A stretch of 64,000 bases of DNA from JAKVBH01 sp049800955. GTDB taxonomy: Bacteria; Pseudomonadota; Alphaproteobacteria; Rhodobacterales; Rhodobacteraceae. Positions 8,925 through 17,109 of the stretch are shown in pieces; the stretch's first letter is position 1, and each line of letters begins with the position of its first letter. The position numbers were made by a program, and so were the translations under genes. The DNA lies in NCBI RefSeq assembly GCF_049800955.1, contig NZ_JBNAGA010000002.1, positions 434,001-498,000 of the forward strand, given 5' to 3'. A model generated the notes under the pieces. It searched no databases. It had not been told where the DNA came from and saw nothing but the letters and a program-made list of their open reading frames with translations.

Positions 8925-10082
8925 ATGTCCGTCGTTCCGGTCAGGTCAGAAAGCCTGGATGCGTCTGAAGTGTCGTGGTTCGCGCCGCTGTGTTCGGACG
9001 ATTACCAGTATCTCGGACAACCCGATGGCGATCTGAGATCGTCCTTCGAGAACACTTCGGCCATCATTCGCAAAGCTGATCAATTGGGGTTCCGCAATAT
9101 TTTGTGCCCTTCATCCTATCAGGTTGGGCAAGATACGCTGAGCTTTGTTGCGGCCAATGCGCCGCTGACCGAGCAGATCAATATGCTGGCTGCGGTGCGC
9201 TGTGGAGAAATGCAGCCCATCATGTTGGCCCGCACGATTGCGACGCTCGATCACATGCTCAAAGGTCGTTTGACGGTGAATATCATTTCCTCGGATTTTC
9301 CCGGTGAAACGGCATCGTCAGATTATCGCTATCAGCGCTCCCGCGAAGTCGTTGAAATTCTCAAACAGGCCTGGACGCAGGACGAAATCAACTTCGAGGG
9401 CGAAGTTTATAATTTCAAAGGCCTGACAACGGATCCGGTGCGCCCGTATCAGCAGAACGGTGGGCCTTTGCTCTATTTCGGAGGGTATTCGCCTGCCGCG
9501 CTCGAGCTGTGCGGTGAGCATTGTGATGTTTATCTGATGTGGCCCGAGAAGAAAGAAGAGCTGGCGGAGCGCATGAAAGCTGTGCACGCTGTGGCCGATC
9601 GCTATGGGCGGACCATCGATTACGGATTGCGTGTGCACATGATTGTACGCGAGACGGAAGCCGAGGCGCGCGAGTATGCGCGTGAGCTGGTCTCGCGGCT
9701 TGACGATGACAAAGGCCAAGCCATCCGCGAGCGCGCTCTCGATGCCAAATCGCTGGGCGTCGCGCATCAGGCAAAGAACCGTGACAACGCGGATGATGAA
9801 GGTTTCATCGAACCCCATCTCTGGACTGGTGTGGGGCGCGCGCGCTCGGGCTGCGGCGCGGCGCTGGTCGGGACGCCCGACCAGATTATGTCCGAGATCG
9901 AAGACTATCGAAAGATGGGTATCCGGGCGTTTATCTTCTCGGGATATCCGCATCTTCAGGAGTGTGAGTATTTCGGCAAACTCGTTTTGCCTGAATTGAA
10001 AACATGCTCACTGCCGCAGGAATACGGTCGGGTGCCGGCAGATGTGCCGGCCACGCCGCTTGGAAATGGAGTGCGTCGCTGA
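8925..10082 (+). CDS. smoC: SsuD-like FMNH2-dependent monooxygenase, probable sulfoquinovose monooxygenase
   Basis: 385-aa luciferase-like (LLM) flavin monooxygenase of the alkanesulfonate monooxygenase group. Visible family features are the conserved ARTIATLDHMLKGRLTVNIISS stretch (split around 107-130), the YFGGYSPAALELC barrel strand and the C-terminal LVGTPDQIMSEIEDYRKMGI. Enzymes of this group use FMNH2 and O2 to break C-S bonds, releasing sulfite. Beside an AKR, a flavin reductase and a CUT1 sugar transporter, the likely substrate is sulfoquinovose, giving 6-dehydro-D-glucose. The start at 8925 has AGGGAGAG five bases upstream; an in-frame ATG at 8907 lacks one. The stop overlaps the next start (TGATG). 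The family call is firm; the substrate is inferred from gene context. Confidence 0.85.
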   Translation: MSVVPVRSESLDASEVSWFAPLCSDDYQYLGQPDGDLRSSFENTSAIIRKADQLGFRNILCPSSYQVGQDTLSFVAANAPLTEQINMLAAVRCGEMQPIMLARTIATLDHMLKGRLTVNIISSDFPGETASSDYRYQRSREVVEILKQAWTQDEINFEGEVYNFKGLTTDPVRPYQQNGGPLLYFGGYSPAALELCGEHCDVYLMWPEKKEELAERMKAVHAVADRYGRTIDYGLRVHMIVRETEAEAREYARELVSRLDDDKGQAIRERALDAKSLGVAHQAKNRDNADDEGFIEPHLWTGVGRARSGCGAALVGTPDQIMSEIEDYRKMGIRAFIFSGYPHLQECEYFGKLVLPELKTCSLPQEYGRVPADVPATPLGNGVRR

Positions 10083-10975
10083 TGGAGCGCGTTAAACTAT
10101 GTGATACCCTCGAGATGAGCCGCCTTGTCTATGGCATGTGGCGCTTGGGAGATGTGGAAGATACGTCTCCCGCAACGGTTCAAGCCAAGGTCGAAGCTTG
10201 TCTGGAGCAAGGCATCACGACGATGGATCAGGCCGATATCTATGGCGATTATGGTGCGGAAGCGCTTTTCGGTGCTGCGCTCAAAGCCGCGCCTACGCTG
10301 CGCGAAAAGGTCGAGATCGTGACGAAGTGCGATATCGTCGCGCCGATTGGCACGTTCTCGGATGTGCCTGTCAAATATTATGACACGTCGCGCGCCCATA
10401 TTCACAAGCAGGTGGATGCGTCGCTCACGCATATGAACATTGATCACATCGATCTTCTCCTGATCCACCGCCCGGATCCATTCATGGATCATCACGAGAC
10501 GGGCGCTGCGCTCGACGAGTTAGTTGCCTCCGGGAAAGTGGCGCATATTGGTGTGTCGAATTTCCGGCCTTGGGATTGGTCGCTTTTGCAATCGGCGATG
10601 TCGACGCCGCTCATCACCAATCAGATCGAGATGAGCCTTTTGGCCAATGATGCGTTCACGAACGGCGATCTTGCGCATTTGCAACAACATGGGATTGCAC
10701 CAATGGCGTGGTCTCCGCTTGCCGGTGGGGCCTTGTTTTCCTCCGCGCCGCCGAAATTGATGGCTATGCTCAAGGAAATGGCGGAGGCGCAATCTGTTGG
10801 CGTGGATGCTGTCGCGGTTGCCTGGCTGCTGGCGCACCCGGCCAAAATCATGCCTGTGATGGGAACGAATAACCTGTCCCGGATCAAAAATCTGTCCGAC
10901 GCATGCAAGGTTGAGATGGACCGCATCAGCTGGTTTGCGCTTTATGAGGCGGCAAACGGGGTGGAAGTCCCATGA
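10082..10975 (+). CDS. smoB: Aldo-keto reductase, probable 6-dehydroglucose reductase
   Basis: 297-aa NAD(P)H-dependent aldo-keto reductase. The full catalytic tetrad is visible: Asp49 and Tyr54 (in MDQADIYG), Lys82 (IVTKCD) and His129 (LLIHRPD). The C-terminal cofactor region VMGTNNLSRI is also present. In the sulfo-SMO pathway this enzyme reduces the 6-aldehyde left by the monooxygenase to glucose, which enters central metabolism. The start at 10082 overlaps the upstream stop codon by one base, implying translational coupling; a longer in-frame start inside the upstream gene is rejected. It resembles the YdhF-type AKR group, so another sugar aldehyde substrate is possible. Confidence 0.83.
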   Translation: MERVKLCDTLEMSRLVYGMWRLGDVEDTSPATVQAKVEACLEQGITTMDQADIYGDYGAEALFGAALKAAPTLREKVEIVTKCDIVAPIGTFSDVPVKYYDTSRAHIHKQVDASLTHMNIDHIDLLLIHRPDPFMDHHETGAALDELVASGKVAHIGVSNFRPWDWSLLQSAMSTPLITNQIEMSLLANDAFTNGDLAHLQQHGIAPMAWSPLAGGALFSSAPPKLMAMLKEMAEAQSVGVDAVAVAWLLAHPAKIMPVMGTNNLSRIKNLSDACKVEMDRISWFALYEAANGVEVP

Positions 10976-11493
10976 ACACAATGGTGCAGAACCCAGAAAT
11001 GACACGTCCAACACGCTTTTCGCCAGATGATACGCGCAGTTTCCGGGATGCGCTGGGCCAGTTCGCCACAGGTGTCACAGTTATCACAACGCATACCGAC
11101 GCAGGCCCGGTTGGCATGACGTGCAATTCGTTTGCATCTGTCTCGCTTGAGCCTGCGCTTGTCCTGTGGTCCGTGGCGAAGTCGGCCAGCCGGCACAGCG
11201 TCTTTGCGCCTGCCGAGCGATTTGCCATCAATGTTCTGAATGCGGAACAAGGCAGCCTCGCGCGGACCTTTGCGAAAGATGGCCAGGCGTTCACACCGGA
11301 GAATTCCTACCTCAGCGAGGGCGGAGCGCTCATGCTGCGCGGTGCGGTCTCGATTTTTGAGTGCTCCAAAGCGTCAGTGATCGACGGTGGCGATCATTCG
11401 ATCGTTTTGGGCAAGGTCGAACATGTAACACTTGGCGCGGGCGCGCCGCTGGTGTTTCATCACGGTAAATTTGGCAGTTTCCTCGGAAGCTGA
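10972..11493 (+). CDS. smoA: Flavin reductase-like FMN reductase partner of the monooxygenase
   Basis: 173-aa flavin reductase of the FMN-binding split-barrel family (HpaC/RutF-like). Features are FRDALGQFATGVTVITT (24-40), the GMTCNSFASVSLEP flavin-phosphate segment (48-61) and a C-terminal HHGKFGSF. It would use NAD(P)H to make FMNH2 for the SsuD-like monooxygenase two genes upstream, forming a classical two-component system. The ATG overlaps the AKR stop by 4 bp. After this gene comes an 84-bp gap with a hairpin before the transporter genes, the first break in the otherwise overlapping operon. Confidence 0.85.
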   Translation: MNTMVQNPEMTRPTRFSPDDTRSFRDALGQFATGVTVITTHTDAGPVGMTCNSFASVSLEPALVLWSVAKSASRHSVFAPAERFAINVLNAEQGSLARTFAKDGQAFTPENSYLSEGGALMLRGAVSIFECSKASVIDGGDHSIVLGKVEHVTLGAGAPLVFHHGKFGSFLGS

Positions 11494-11544
11494 CCCGCTT
11501 GTCATCAGGGCAAAATAAGCGCTGAGGCAAGGTCACAAGAGAAG

Positions 11545-11563
11545 GTCCGAGATGGTCTCGGAC
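11545..11563 (+). promoter_or_regulatory. Stem-loop just upstream of the binding-protein gene
   Basis: Perfect 8-bp inverted repeat GTCCGAGA-TGG-TCTCGGAC ending 14 bases before the ATG of the solute-binding protein and next to its ribosome site (AGGGAGAG). There is no following T-run, so it is not a standard terminator. It is more like an RNA-stabilising or processing hairpin of the sort that lets binding-protein mRNA accumulate above that of other operon genes. Confidence 0.45.
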
Positions 11564-11577
11564 ACAGGGAGAGAAAA

Positions 11578-12837
11578 ATGACGAAACATACCCTTATGTT
11601 GGCTGCGGCCAGCGCGCTCGCCATGACGGCAGCGCAGGCAGAAGAGATCAAGTTCCTCTGCTATCAGGACGGCAATGAATGTGAGGTCCTCGGCGAGCTG
11701 GCCGCAAAATTCGACGCCAGTTCTGATGTCGACGTCATGGTCGAGACGGTCGGCTACGATATCATTCGCGATCAGCTTGAAAACCAGCTGCAAACCGATG
11801 CCGCGCCGGATCTGGCCCGTGTCACCAATCTCGGTGGCCTGAACCAATACTACCTTGATCTTGCTCCCTACGTGGACACGGCTGCCTGGGAAGAAGCCTA
11901 TGGTGCGACACTGCCGTGGTTCCGTGCGCCCGGCGGCGAAGATCAGGGGGTCTACGGCTGGATGACCGGCCTCACGGTCACAGGTCCTTATGTCAACGTG
12001 TCGATGTTTGATGACGCGGGCGTCGATATGCCGGGCGAAGGCGCGACCTGGGATGACTGGGCGGCAGCGCTGACCGAAGTCAAAGATACATTGGGTTTGA
12101 CGGCCGGTCTCGCGATGGACCGCACGGCGCACCGTATGGCCGGTCCTGCGTTTTCCTATGGCGCCGCTTTTTTCAATGACGCGGGCGAACCCATCCTTGT
12201 AGACGATGGCTTCCGGACATTTGCCGAAAAATTCCTCGAGTGGCACACGTCAGGCTTGATGCCCGCAGAGGGTTGGCCCGCGGGCTCCGGGACACAATAC
12301 CGCAACGCGGCGCCTTTGTTCCTGTCCGGTGATGTGGCGATGCACATGTCCGGCTCGTGGATGATCAACAACTACGCGGAAAACATCAAAGACTTTGAGT
12401 GGCAGGCGGTTCCTATCCCCTGTGGTCCGGGTGGCTGTGGTGCAATGCCGGGCGGTGCGGGCGTTGTTGCGTTCAAATCCACGTCGCAGCCTGAAGCCGC
12501 CGCTGCTTTCGTTGATTTCCTTGCTCAGAAAGACAACGCGGCGATGTTTGCTGCAGCAACGCGCCAAATCCCCGCGCATGCTGAATTGCAGGCCGAAGGT
12601 GTTGACTACGGCGATATTGCTCCGGAAATCGCGCAGGCGCTCTCCGTCTTCGCAGCCAATGCCGGTGTCGCGGCGGAATCCACACCGCAAGCCTATACCT
12701 TCCAGGGCTACAACAAGAACTTTGTCATCTACGGCGTTGTGCCGGACTACATGACGAAAGCGATTACAGGCGAGATGACGCTCGATGAGGCGCTCAGCGC
12801 CATTGATGCGGATGTCGCCGCGAAGATCGCTGAGTAA
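11578..12837 (+). CDS. smoF: CUT1 ABC transporter substrate-binding protein (probable sulfoquinovosyl glycerol binder)
   Basis: 419-aa periplasmic binding protein of the carbohydrate family 1 (MalE-like). A signal peptide (KHTLMLAAASALAMTAAQA, cleavage after about residue 21) is followed by EEIKFLCYQDGNE. Central family features include WDDWAAAL and GDVAMHMSGSWMINNY, the latter typical of sugar-binding SBPs. Given the neighbours, the likely ligand is sulfoquinovose or its glycerol glycoside. The sequence has a cysteine-containing glycine-rich loop (PCGPGGCGAMPGG, near 281-293) where many homologues carry a shorter GG-rich loop. A strong ribosome site and a hairpin precede the gene. Confidence 0.85.
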   Translation: MTKHTLMLAAASALAMTAAQAEEIKFLCYQDGNECEVLGELAAKFDASSDVDVMVETVGYDIIRDQLENQLQTDAAPDLARVTNLGGLNQYYLDLAPYVDTAAWEEAYGATLPWFRAPGGEDQGVYGWMTGLTVTGPYVNVSMFDDAGVDMPGEGATWDDWAAALTEVKDTLGLTAGLAMDRTAHRMAGPAFSYGAAFFNDAGEPILVDDGFRTFAEKFLEWHTSGLMPAEGWPAGSGTQYRNAAPLFLSGDVAMHMSGSWMINNYAENIKDFEWQAVPIPCGPGGCGAMPGGAGVVAFKSTSQPEAAAAFVDFLAQKDNAAMFAAATRQIPAHAELQAEGVDYGDIAPEIAQALSVFAANAGVAAESTPQAYTFQGYNKNFVIYGVVPDYMTKAITGEMTLDEALSAIDADVAAKIAE

Positions 12838-12859
12838 GACGTAGCGCGGGCCCGGACCG

Positions 12860-13921
12860 ATGTGGGATGCACTTTATGCTGCCTTCGCCGGGACGGGCTG
12901 GCCGCTCGCCTTGCTTGCGTATTTCCTCGTGGGCTTCGCCGTTGGCGGAGCGACAGGAGGAGGGCGCTCGCGCTTCATGACCGCGCTGGGATGGCCGCTT
13001 GAGCTGACCCAGCGCCTCGCGGGCACAACCGGCCTGCCTTACCTCTTTCTTGTGCCGAACCTTCTGGTCTTTGGCCTGTTCACCTTCTCGCCCATGTTTA
13101 TCAATGTTGGCTTCTCCGTGACGGAGGGCCAGTCGATCCTGTTTGAACAACGCGATTGGGCGGGCGGCGAGAACCTGACGCGCCTCCTGTCGGAAACCAA
13201 TCCCGACACAGGCGGCGAAAACCGCGAAGACGACAAGTTTCTGGCAGCTGTTGCCGATACCTTTGTTTTCGTGATTTTCCAGGTGCCGATCATGGTTCTG
13301 ATCGCCTTGGTGACCGCGCTTGTCCTCAATCGGGAGATCATCGGGCGCGGCTTCTGGCGTTCTGTGTTTTTCTACCCCGTGATGCTCTCGCCTGTCGTCG
13401 TGGGGTTTCTCTGGACGCTGATCCTCAAGCGGCAGGGCGTCCTGTCGCTGACCCTGATGCAATGGGGCTGGATCGATGAGCCGATCCAGTGGCTCACGGA
13501 CCCAAGCTGGACAATGTTCTGGTCTGTCTTCGTCTACACATGGGCGCATCTCGGCTTCTACATGCTGATTTTGCTCGCCGGATTGCAGGCCATTCCGAAG
13601 GACCTTTATGAGGCCGCGCAGATGGATGGGACCTCGGATTGGCGCGTGCTATGGCGCATCACGCTGCCGCTTTTGATGCCGACCTTGCTGGTCGTCATGG
13701 TCTTGTCGCTCATCAAGGCATTTCAGGCCTTTGAGGAACTCTATGCGATGCAGGTCCGCTGGACATCGCTTGTGGCGTATATCTTCGAGACGTCCGGTCT
13801 TCGCGGACAACCCACCGCAAATGGGCTCGGGGTTGCGGCGACAGCCTCGCTGCTCGTCGCAATTGGTTTGATCCTGCTGTCGCTCATTCAAATCTACCTT
13901 ACTTCGAGGCAAAACCGATGA
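12860..13921 (+). CDS. smoE: CUT1 ABC transporter permease (MalF-like)
   Basis: 353-aa inner-membrane permease of the sugar transporter. The EAA loop that docks on the ATPase is LYEAAQMDGTSDWRVLWRITLP near residue 250. An extra N-terminal hydrophobic helix (PLALLAYFLVGFAVGG) precedes the usual first membrane helix (FLVPNLLVFGLF). This is followed by a ~60-residue periplasmic stretch and five more helices. It starts 22 bp after the binding-protein gene, and its end overlaps the next permease gene by 4 bp (ATGA). Confidence 0.86.
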   Translation: MWDALYAAFAGTGWPLALLAYFLVGFAVGGATGGGRSRFMTALGWPLELTQRLAGTTGLPYLFLVPNLLVFGLFTFSPMFINVGFSVTEGQSILFEQRDWAGGENLTRLLSETNPDTGGENREDDKFLAAVADTFVFVIFQVPIMVLIALVTALVLNREIIGRGFWRSVFFYPVMLSPVVVGFLWTLILKRQGVLSLTLMQWGWIDEPIQWLTDPSWTMFWSVFVYTWAHLGFYMLILLAGLQAIPKDLYEAAQMDGTSDWRVLWRITLPLLMPTLLVVMVLSLIKAFQAFEELYAMQVRWTSLVAYIFETSGLRGQPTANGLGVAATASLLVAIGLILLSLIQIYLTSRQNR

Positions 13922-15351
13922 GTGCTGTCTGGTCCTTCCTCACGCGCACCCAAGGCCGCAACGGCCCGTCGCTGACGGATTGGTTGGCCTATGCCTACTT
14001 GCTTGTTGGGTTTTTGCTGATCTTCATCCCTGTCATGTGGCTGGCGCTGAATTCAGTAAAGTCCGCCTTTCAGCTGGAAAAGCAGGATATTGCTCTTCTG
14101 CCATCAGATTTTGAGCGCGTCGGCCGAGGGACAGTCAACGGACCCGACGGGCGGGAGATCGTGATCATTGATGGGCTGCCCGATTGGGTCCTGAACTGGC
14201 GCGATCTGTCCGATGACGAAAAAGCGGATCGTGATACCGCTGCCTTCTGTGCCACCTTGCAGGGCAATGCCTTCTTTGCTTGCCGGTCTCACCTGGGTCT
14301 GGTGCCGCAACAAGCGCGGCAGATGATCGAGGAGCTGGGCTTGCCGGAGTGGCTCAATCGATATGCAACCATGCCTGCGGCGACCAAGCAGGACTTTGAT
14401 CTCGAGGCCGTGCTCTCCACCTTGAGTGATGATCAGGATCGCCTGCTTCTGGAATATCTGGGCGTTGATCCATTCAAGCCCAATCGGCTGGTGAGCCAAG
14501 TGCTTGTAACGGCGCCTGATCCGGATACCGGGATCATCAAGAGCTGGGCTGTCCCCAATGTGGATCGGACGAAAGACGTGCTTCCCGCGCGCGCCCTGGA
14601 CAATCCAGGGCAAGTTGTCCGCTTGCCCATCGAGACCGTAGATGCGACCCGGATCATCCAGCCATCCTGGGGCAATTACTCCGAACCCCTGACCGGGCAG
14701 GCCTATGGCGTGAATATCAACTTCATGACCTGCATCACCAATTCCGTTTTGGTCACTGTGATCGCGACGCTACTGACTCTTCTGATCAATTCGATGGCTG
14801 CCTTTTCCCTCTCGAAATATCAGTTTCGCGGTCAGATGGTCTTTTTCTTCGTCATCCTGGCGACGCTCATGGTCCCGCCCACGATCACGCTGGTCGGGGT
14901 TTTCAAAGCGATTGATGCAACCGGCCTGTCAGGCTCGATCTGGGGCGTGATCATCCCGGGGGCTGCGACGCCGGCGGGCGTGTTTCTACTGCGCCAATAT
15001 ATGCTTACGATCCCCGATGAACTCATTGAGGCCGCCCGGATGGACAGTGCGACGGAGTGGAAAGTCTATTGGCGGATTGTCCTGCCTTTGGCGTTGCCCG
15101 CAATTGCCGCGCTGGGCATTCTGTCCGTCATCTGGCGCTGGAACGATCTGATTTTGCCAATGGTCGCCATCGCCACAACGAAAGAAGCATACACTTTGCA
15201 ATTGTGTTTGCTGGAGTTCCGCGGTGAGCATCTCAGCCAAGAGCACTATCGCCTCGCGATGACAGTTGTGTCGCTGGTGCCGACAACGCTCGTCTTCGTT
15301 TTCCTGCAAAAATACATCACCACAGGTATCGCCAATTCGGGGATGAAATAA
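13918..15351 (+). CDS. smoG: CUT1 ABC transporter permease (MalG-like) with a large periplasmic insertion
   Basis: 477-aa permease, about 200 residues longer than the ~280-aa norm for MalG-type proteins. Helix 1 (YAYLLVGFLLIFIPVMWLAL, about 26-45) is followed by roughly 215 mostly hydrophilic residues before helix 2 (TNSVLVTVIATLLTLLI, about 274-290). The remaining helices and the EAA loop (IEAARMDSATEWKVYWRI, near 370) are normal. The insertion contains a Cys pair (FCATLQGNAFFAC), probably periplasmic and able to form a disulfide. It may contact the binding protein or the outer-face substrate. It is read through with no frameshift. Overlaps of 4 bp upstream and 1 bp downstream tie it to the operon. 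Confidence 0.86.
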   Translation: MSAVWSFLTRTQGRNGPSLTDWLAYAYLLVGFLLIFIPVMWLALNSVKSAFQLEKQDIALLPSDFERVGRGTVNGPDGREIVIIDGLPDWVLNWRDLSDDEKADRDTAAFCATLQGNAFFACRSHLGLVPQQARQMIEELGLPEWLNRYATMPAATKQDFDLEAVLSTLSDDQDRLLLEYLGVDPFKPNRLVSQVLVTAPDPDTGIIKSWAVPNVDRTKDVLPARALDNPGQVVRLPIETVDATRIIQPSWGNYSEPLTGQAYGVNINFMTCITNSVLVTVIATLLTLLINSMAAFSLSKYQFRGQMVFFFVILATLMVPPTITLVGVFKAIDATGLSGSIWGVIIPGAATPAGVFLLRQYMLTIPDELIEAARMDSATEWKVYWRIVLPLALPAIAALGILSVIWRWNDLILPMVAIATTKEAYTLQLCLLEFRGEHLSQEHYRLAMTVVSLVPTTLVFVFLQKYITTGIANSGMK

Positions 15352-16412
15352 TGGCCACACTTGAGCTCAAGAACATCCGCAAATCCTATGGCGCGACGCA
15401 GGTGATCCACGGGATTGATTTGGACATTCCTTCGGGCGATTTTTGCGTTTTTGTTGGGCCGTCGGGCTGTGGCAAGTCCACGTTGCTGCGCATGATTGCC
15501 GGGCTTGAAGACATTACGAGTGGCGCAGTTTGCATCGAGGGTGAGGTTGTTAACCATATCTCAGCCGCCAAGCGTGGCCTTGCGATGGTGTTTCAAAGCT
15601 ATGCGCTTTACCCGCATATGTCCGTCAAGGCGAACCTCTCGTTTGGACTGGAAAACATCGGCATGCCACGCGCAGAGATTGAAGAACGCGTGATGCAAGC
15701 CGCCCGTATGCTCCAGCTTGACCAGTACCTGACGCGCAAGCCGGGCCAGCTGTCCGGGGGGCAGCGCCAACGTGTTGCCATCGGACGCGCCGTAGTGCGT
15801 GAGCCCAAGGTGTTCTTGTTTGATGAGCCGCTGTCCAATCTTGATGCCGAGTTGCGCGTTGCCATGCGTGGCGAGATTGGCGATCTGCACAGGCGTTTGG
15901 GCAATACGATGATTTATGTGACCCATGATCAGGTCGAAGCCATGACGATGGCGGACAAGATTGCAGTGCTGCGCGATGGCAAGCTGGAGCAATACGGGCC
16001 GCCCCTGGATCTTTATAATGCACCCGCAAATCGATTTGTGGCCGGGTTCATTGGTTCGCCCAAAATGAACTTTCTTCCGGGCGAATTCCGATCGGGCCAA
16101 GTGCATTTGAAGGCAGGATCCGCCATCGACGCGACGGCATTTGCAGGCGCCGGTGACGTCGAGCTTGGGGTACGGGCCAATCATCTGGAAATCACGGATG
16201 TCAGCGATGGCGCATTGGTCTGCGAAGTCCACTCCGCCGAGCAGCTGGGCGGAGAGACTTATATTTACGGAGCGCTCAGCGATGACACGCCTATCACTTT
16301 GCACCGGCCCGGGCAGGTCCCCGTGCGGCGTGGCGAGAAAATAGGCGTTCGCGTGGATGCATCTGTCGTGCATCTATTTTCAATGGAAACAGGTGCATCG
16401 CTCGCGACGTGA
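15351..16412 (+). CDS. smoH: CUT1 ABC transporter ATP-binding protein (UgpC/MalK-like)
   Basis: 353-aa ATPase energising the two permeases. Walker A GPSGCGKS is at 36-43, the signature LSGGQRQR near 134-141, Walker B FLFDEPLSNLD near 155-165, and the H-loop VTHDQVEAM follows. The last ~115 residues form the OB/TOBE regulatory domain typical of sugar (CUT1) importers. The start TAATG overlaps the permease stop by one base. The stop overlaps the following phosphopantetheinyl transferase start, so the transcript may continue. Confidence 0.9.
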   Translation: MATLELKNIRKSYGATQVIHGIDLDIPSGDFCVFVGPSGCGKSTLLRMIAGLEDITSGAVCIEGEVVNHISAAKRGLAMVFQSYALYPHMSVKANLSFGLENIGMPRAEIEERVMQAARMLQLDQYLTRKPGQLSGGQRQRVAIGRAVVREPKVFLFDEPLSNLDAELRVAMRGEIGDLHRRLGNTMIYVTHDQVEAMTMADKIAVLRDGKLEQYGPPLDLYNAPANRFVAGFIGSPKMNFLPGEFRSGQVHLKAGSAIDATAFAGAGDVELGVRANHLEITDVSDGALVCEVHSAEQLGGETYIYGALSDDTPITLHRPGQVPVRRGEKIGVRVDASVVHLFSMETGASLAT

Positions 16413-17101
16413 TGATGCAAGACTGCGCGCCATTCTTGCACGATTTGCACATTCGGCCTTGTGGGGATGGTTGGCTTGCTACCGCGGGCTTCGATCCGGA
16501 GCATCTGCATGCCGCGGCGCTGCCTGTGTCATTGCCGGATCGATTGAGGGGAGCCGTCCTGAAGCGACAAGCCGAGTTTCTCGCGGGGCGTACTTTGTGT
16601 TTTCTCCTGCAAAAGCACATGGGTCTCGCGCCAACTGCGGTTCATATTGGCGCTGGGCGTGCGCCTGTCTGGCCGTCAGGGCTGGCGGGGAGCATTTCCC
16701 ATTCCAATAATCAAGTTGCTGTATTGCTGTTCTGCCGAACGGATCTGTTTATCGGGCTGGATATCGAAGCCATCGCGACGGAGAGGGCGCTATCGGCCAT
16801 ACGCAGCTCTGTGTTGAACTCTGCCGAAGTCTCGCTTCTGGAACACAATCCAGAAAAGATGACGGCTGCTTTTTCGGCAAAGGAGACGCTTTACAAGGCG
16901 CTTTGTGCGCATGCCGGGCGCTTTTTCGGTTTCAGCGCGGCGCACGTTGTGCGGCTGACGCAGGAGTGCATCACGCTGTCTTTGCAGGAAAACCTTGGGC
17001 GCAGTTTCCTCGCGAATGATCACATCGACATTCATTGGCGCATCGCCCCGCCTGGCGTGCAAACATGGGTGGCCTTGTCACCGCGCATAAAAAACCGTTG
17101 A
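16412..17101 (+). CDS. 4'-phosphopantetheinyl transferase superfamily protein (EntD-like)
   Basis: About 229-aa Sfp/EntD-type transferase that moves phosphopantetheine from CoA to a carrier-protein serine. Family motifs appear in order: RQAEFLAGR (about 53-61), GRAPVWPSGLAGSISHS (about 81-97), the Mg-binding GLDIEAI (about 114-120) and FSAKETLYKAL (about 153-163). GTG 16409, ATG 16412 and ATG 16415 are all possible starts; 16412 gives TGATG coupling with smoH. No NRPS, PKS or siderophore genes are in the window, so its carrier-protein partner is unknown. A link to sulfosugar use is not evident, and the overlap may simply reflect compact packing. Confidence 0.85.
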   Translation: MMQDCAPFLHDLHIRPCGDGWLATAGFDPEHLHAAALPVSLPDRLRGAVLKRQAEFLAGRTLCFLLQKHMGLAPTAVHIGAGRAPVWPSGLAGSISHSNNQVAVLLFCRTDLFIGLDIEAIATERALSAIRSSVLNSAEVSLLEHNPEKMTAAFSAKETLYKALCAHAGRFFGFSAAHVVRLTQECITLSLQENLGRSFLANDHIDIHWRIAPPGVQTWVALSPRIKNR

Positions 17102-17109
17102 GTGCTGGC

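Noticed and set aside
8925..10082. Bacterial luciferase (bioluminescence) reading of the LLM monooxygenase
   Set aside because: No luxB, luxCDE or aldehyde genes; the flavin reductase, AKR and sugar transporter point to a desulfonating sugar pathway.
11545..11563. Rho-independent terminator splitting the sulfosugar operon
   Set aside because: The stem is followed by an A/G-rich ribosome site, not a T-run, so it does not look like an intrinsic terminator.
16412..17101. Marker of a natural-product (NRPS/PKS) cluster
   Set aside because: No synthetase, synthase or carrier-protein gene lies on either side; the neighbours are a sugar transporter and threonine dehydratase.
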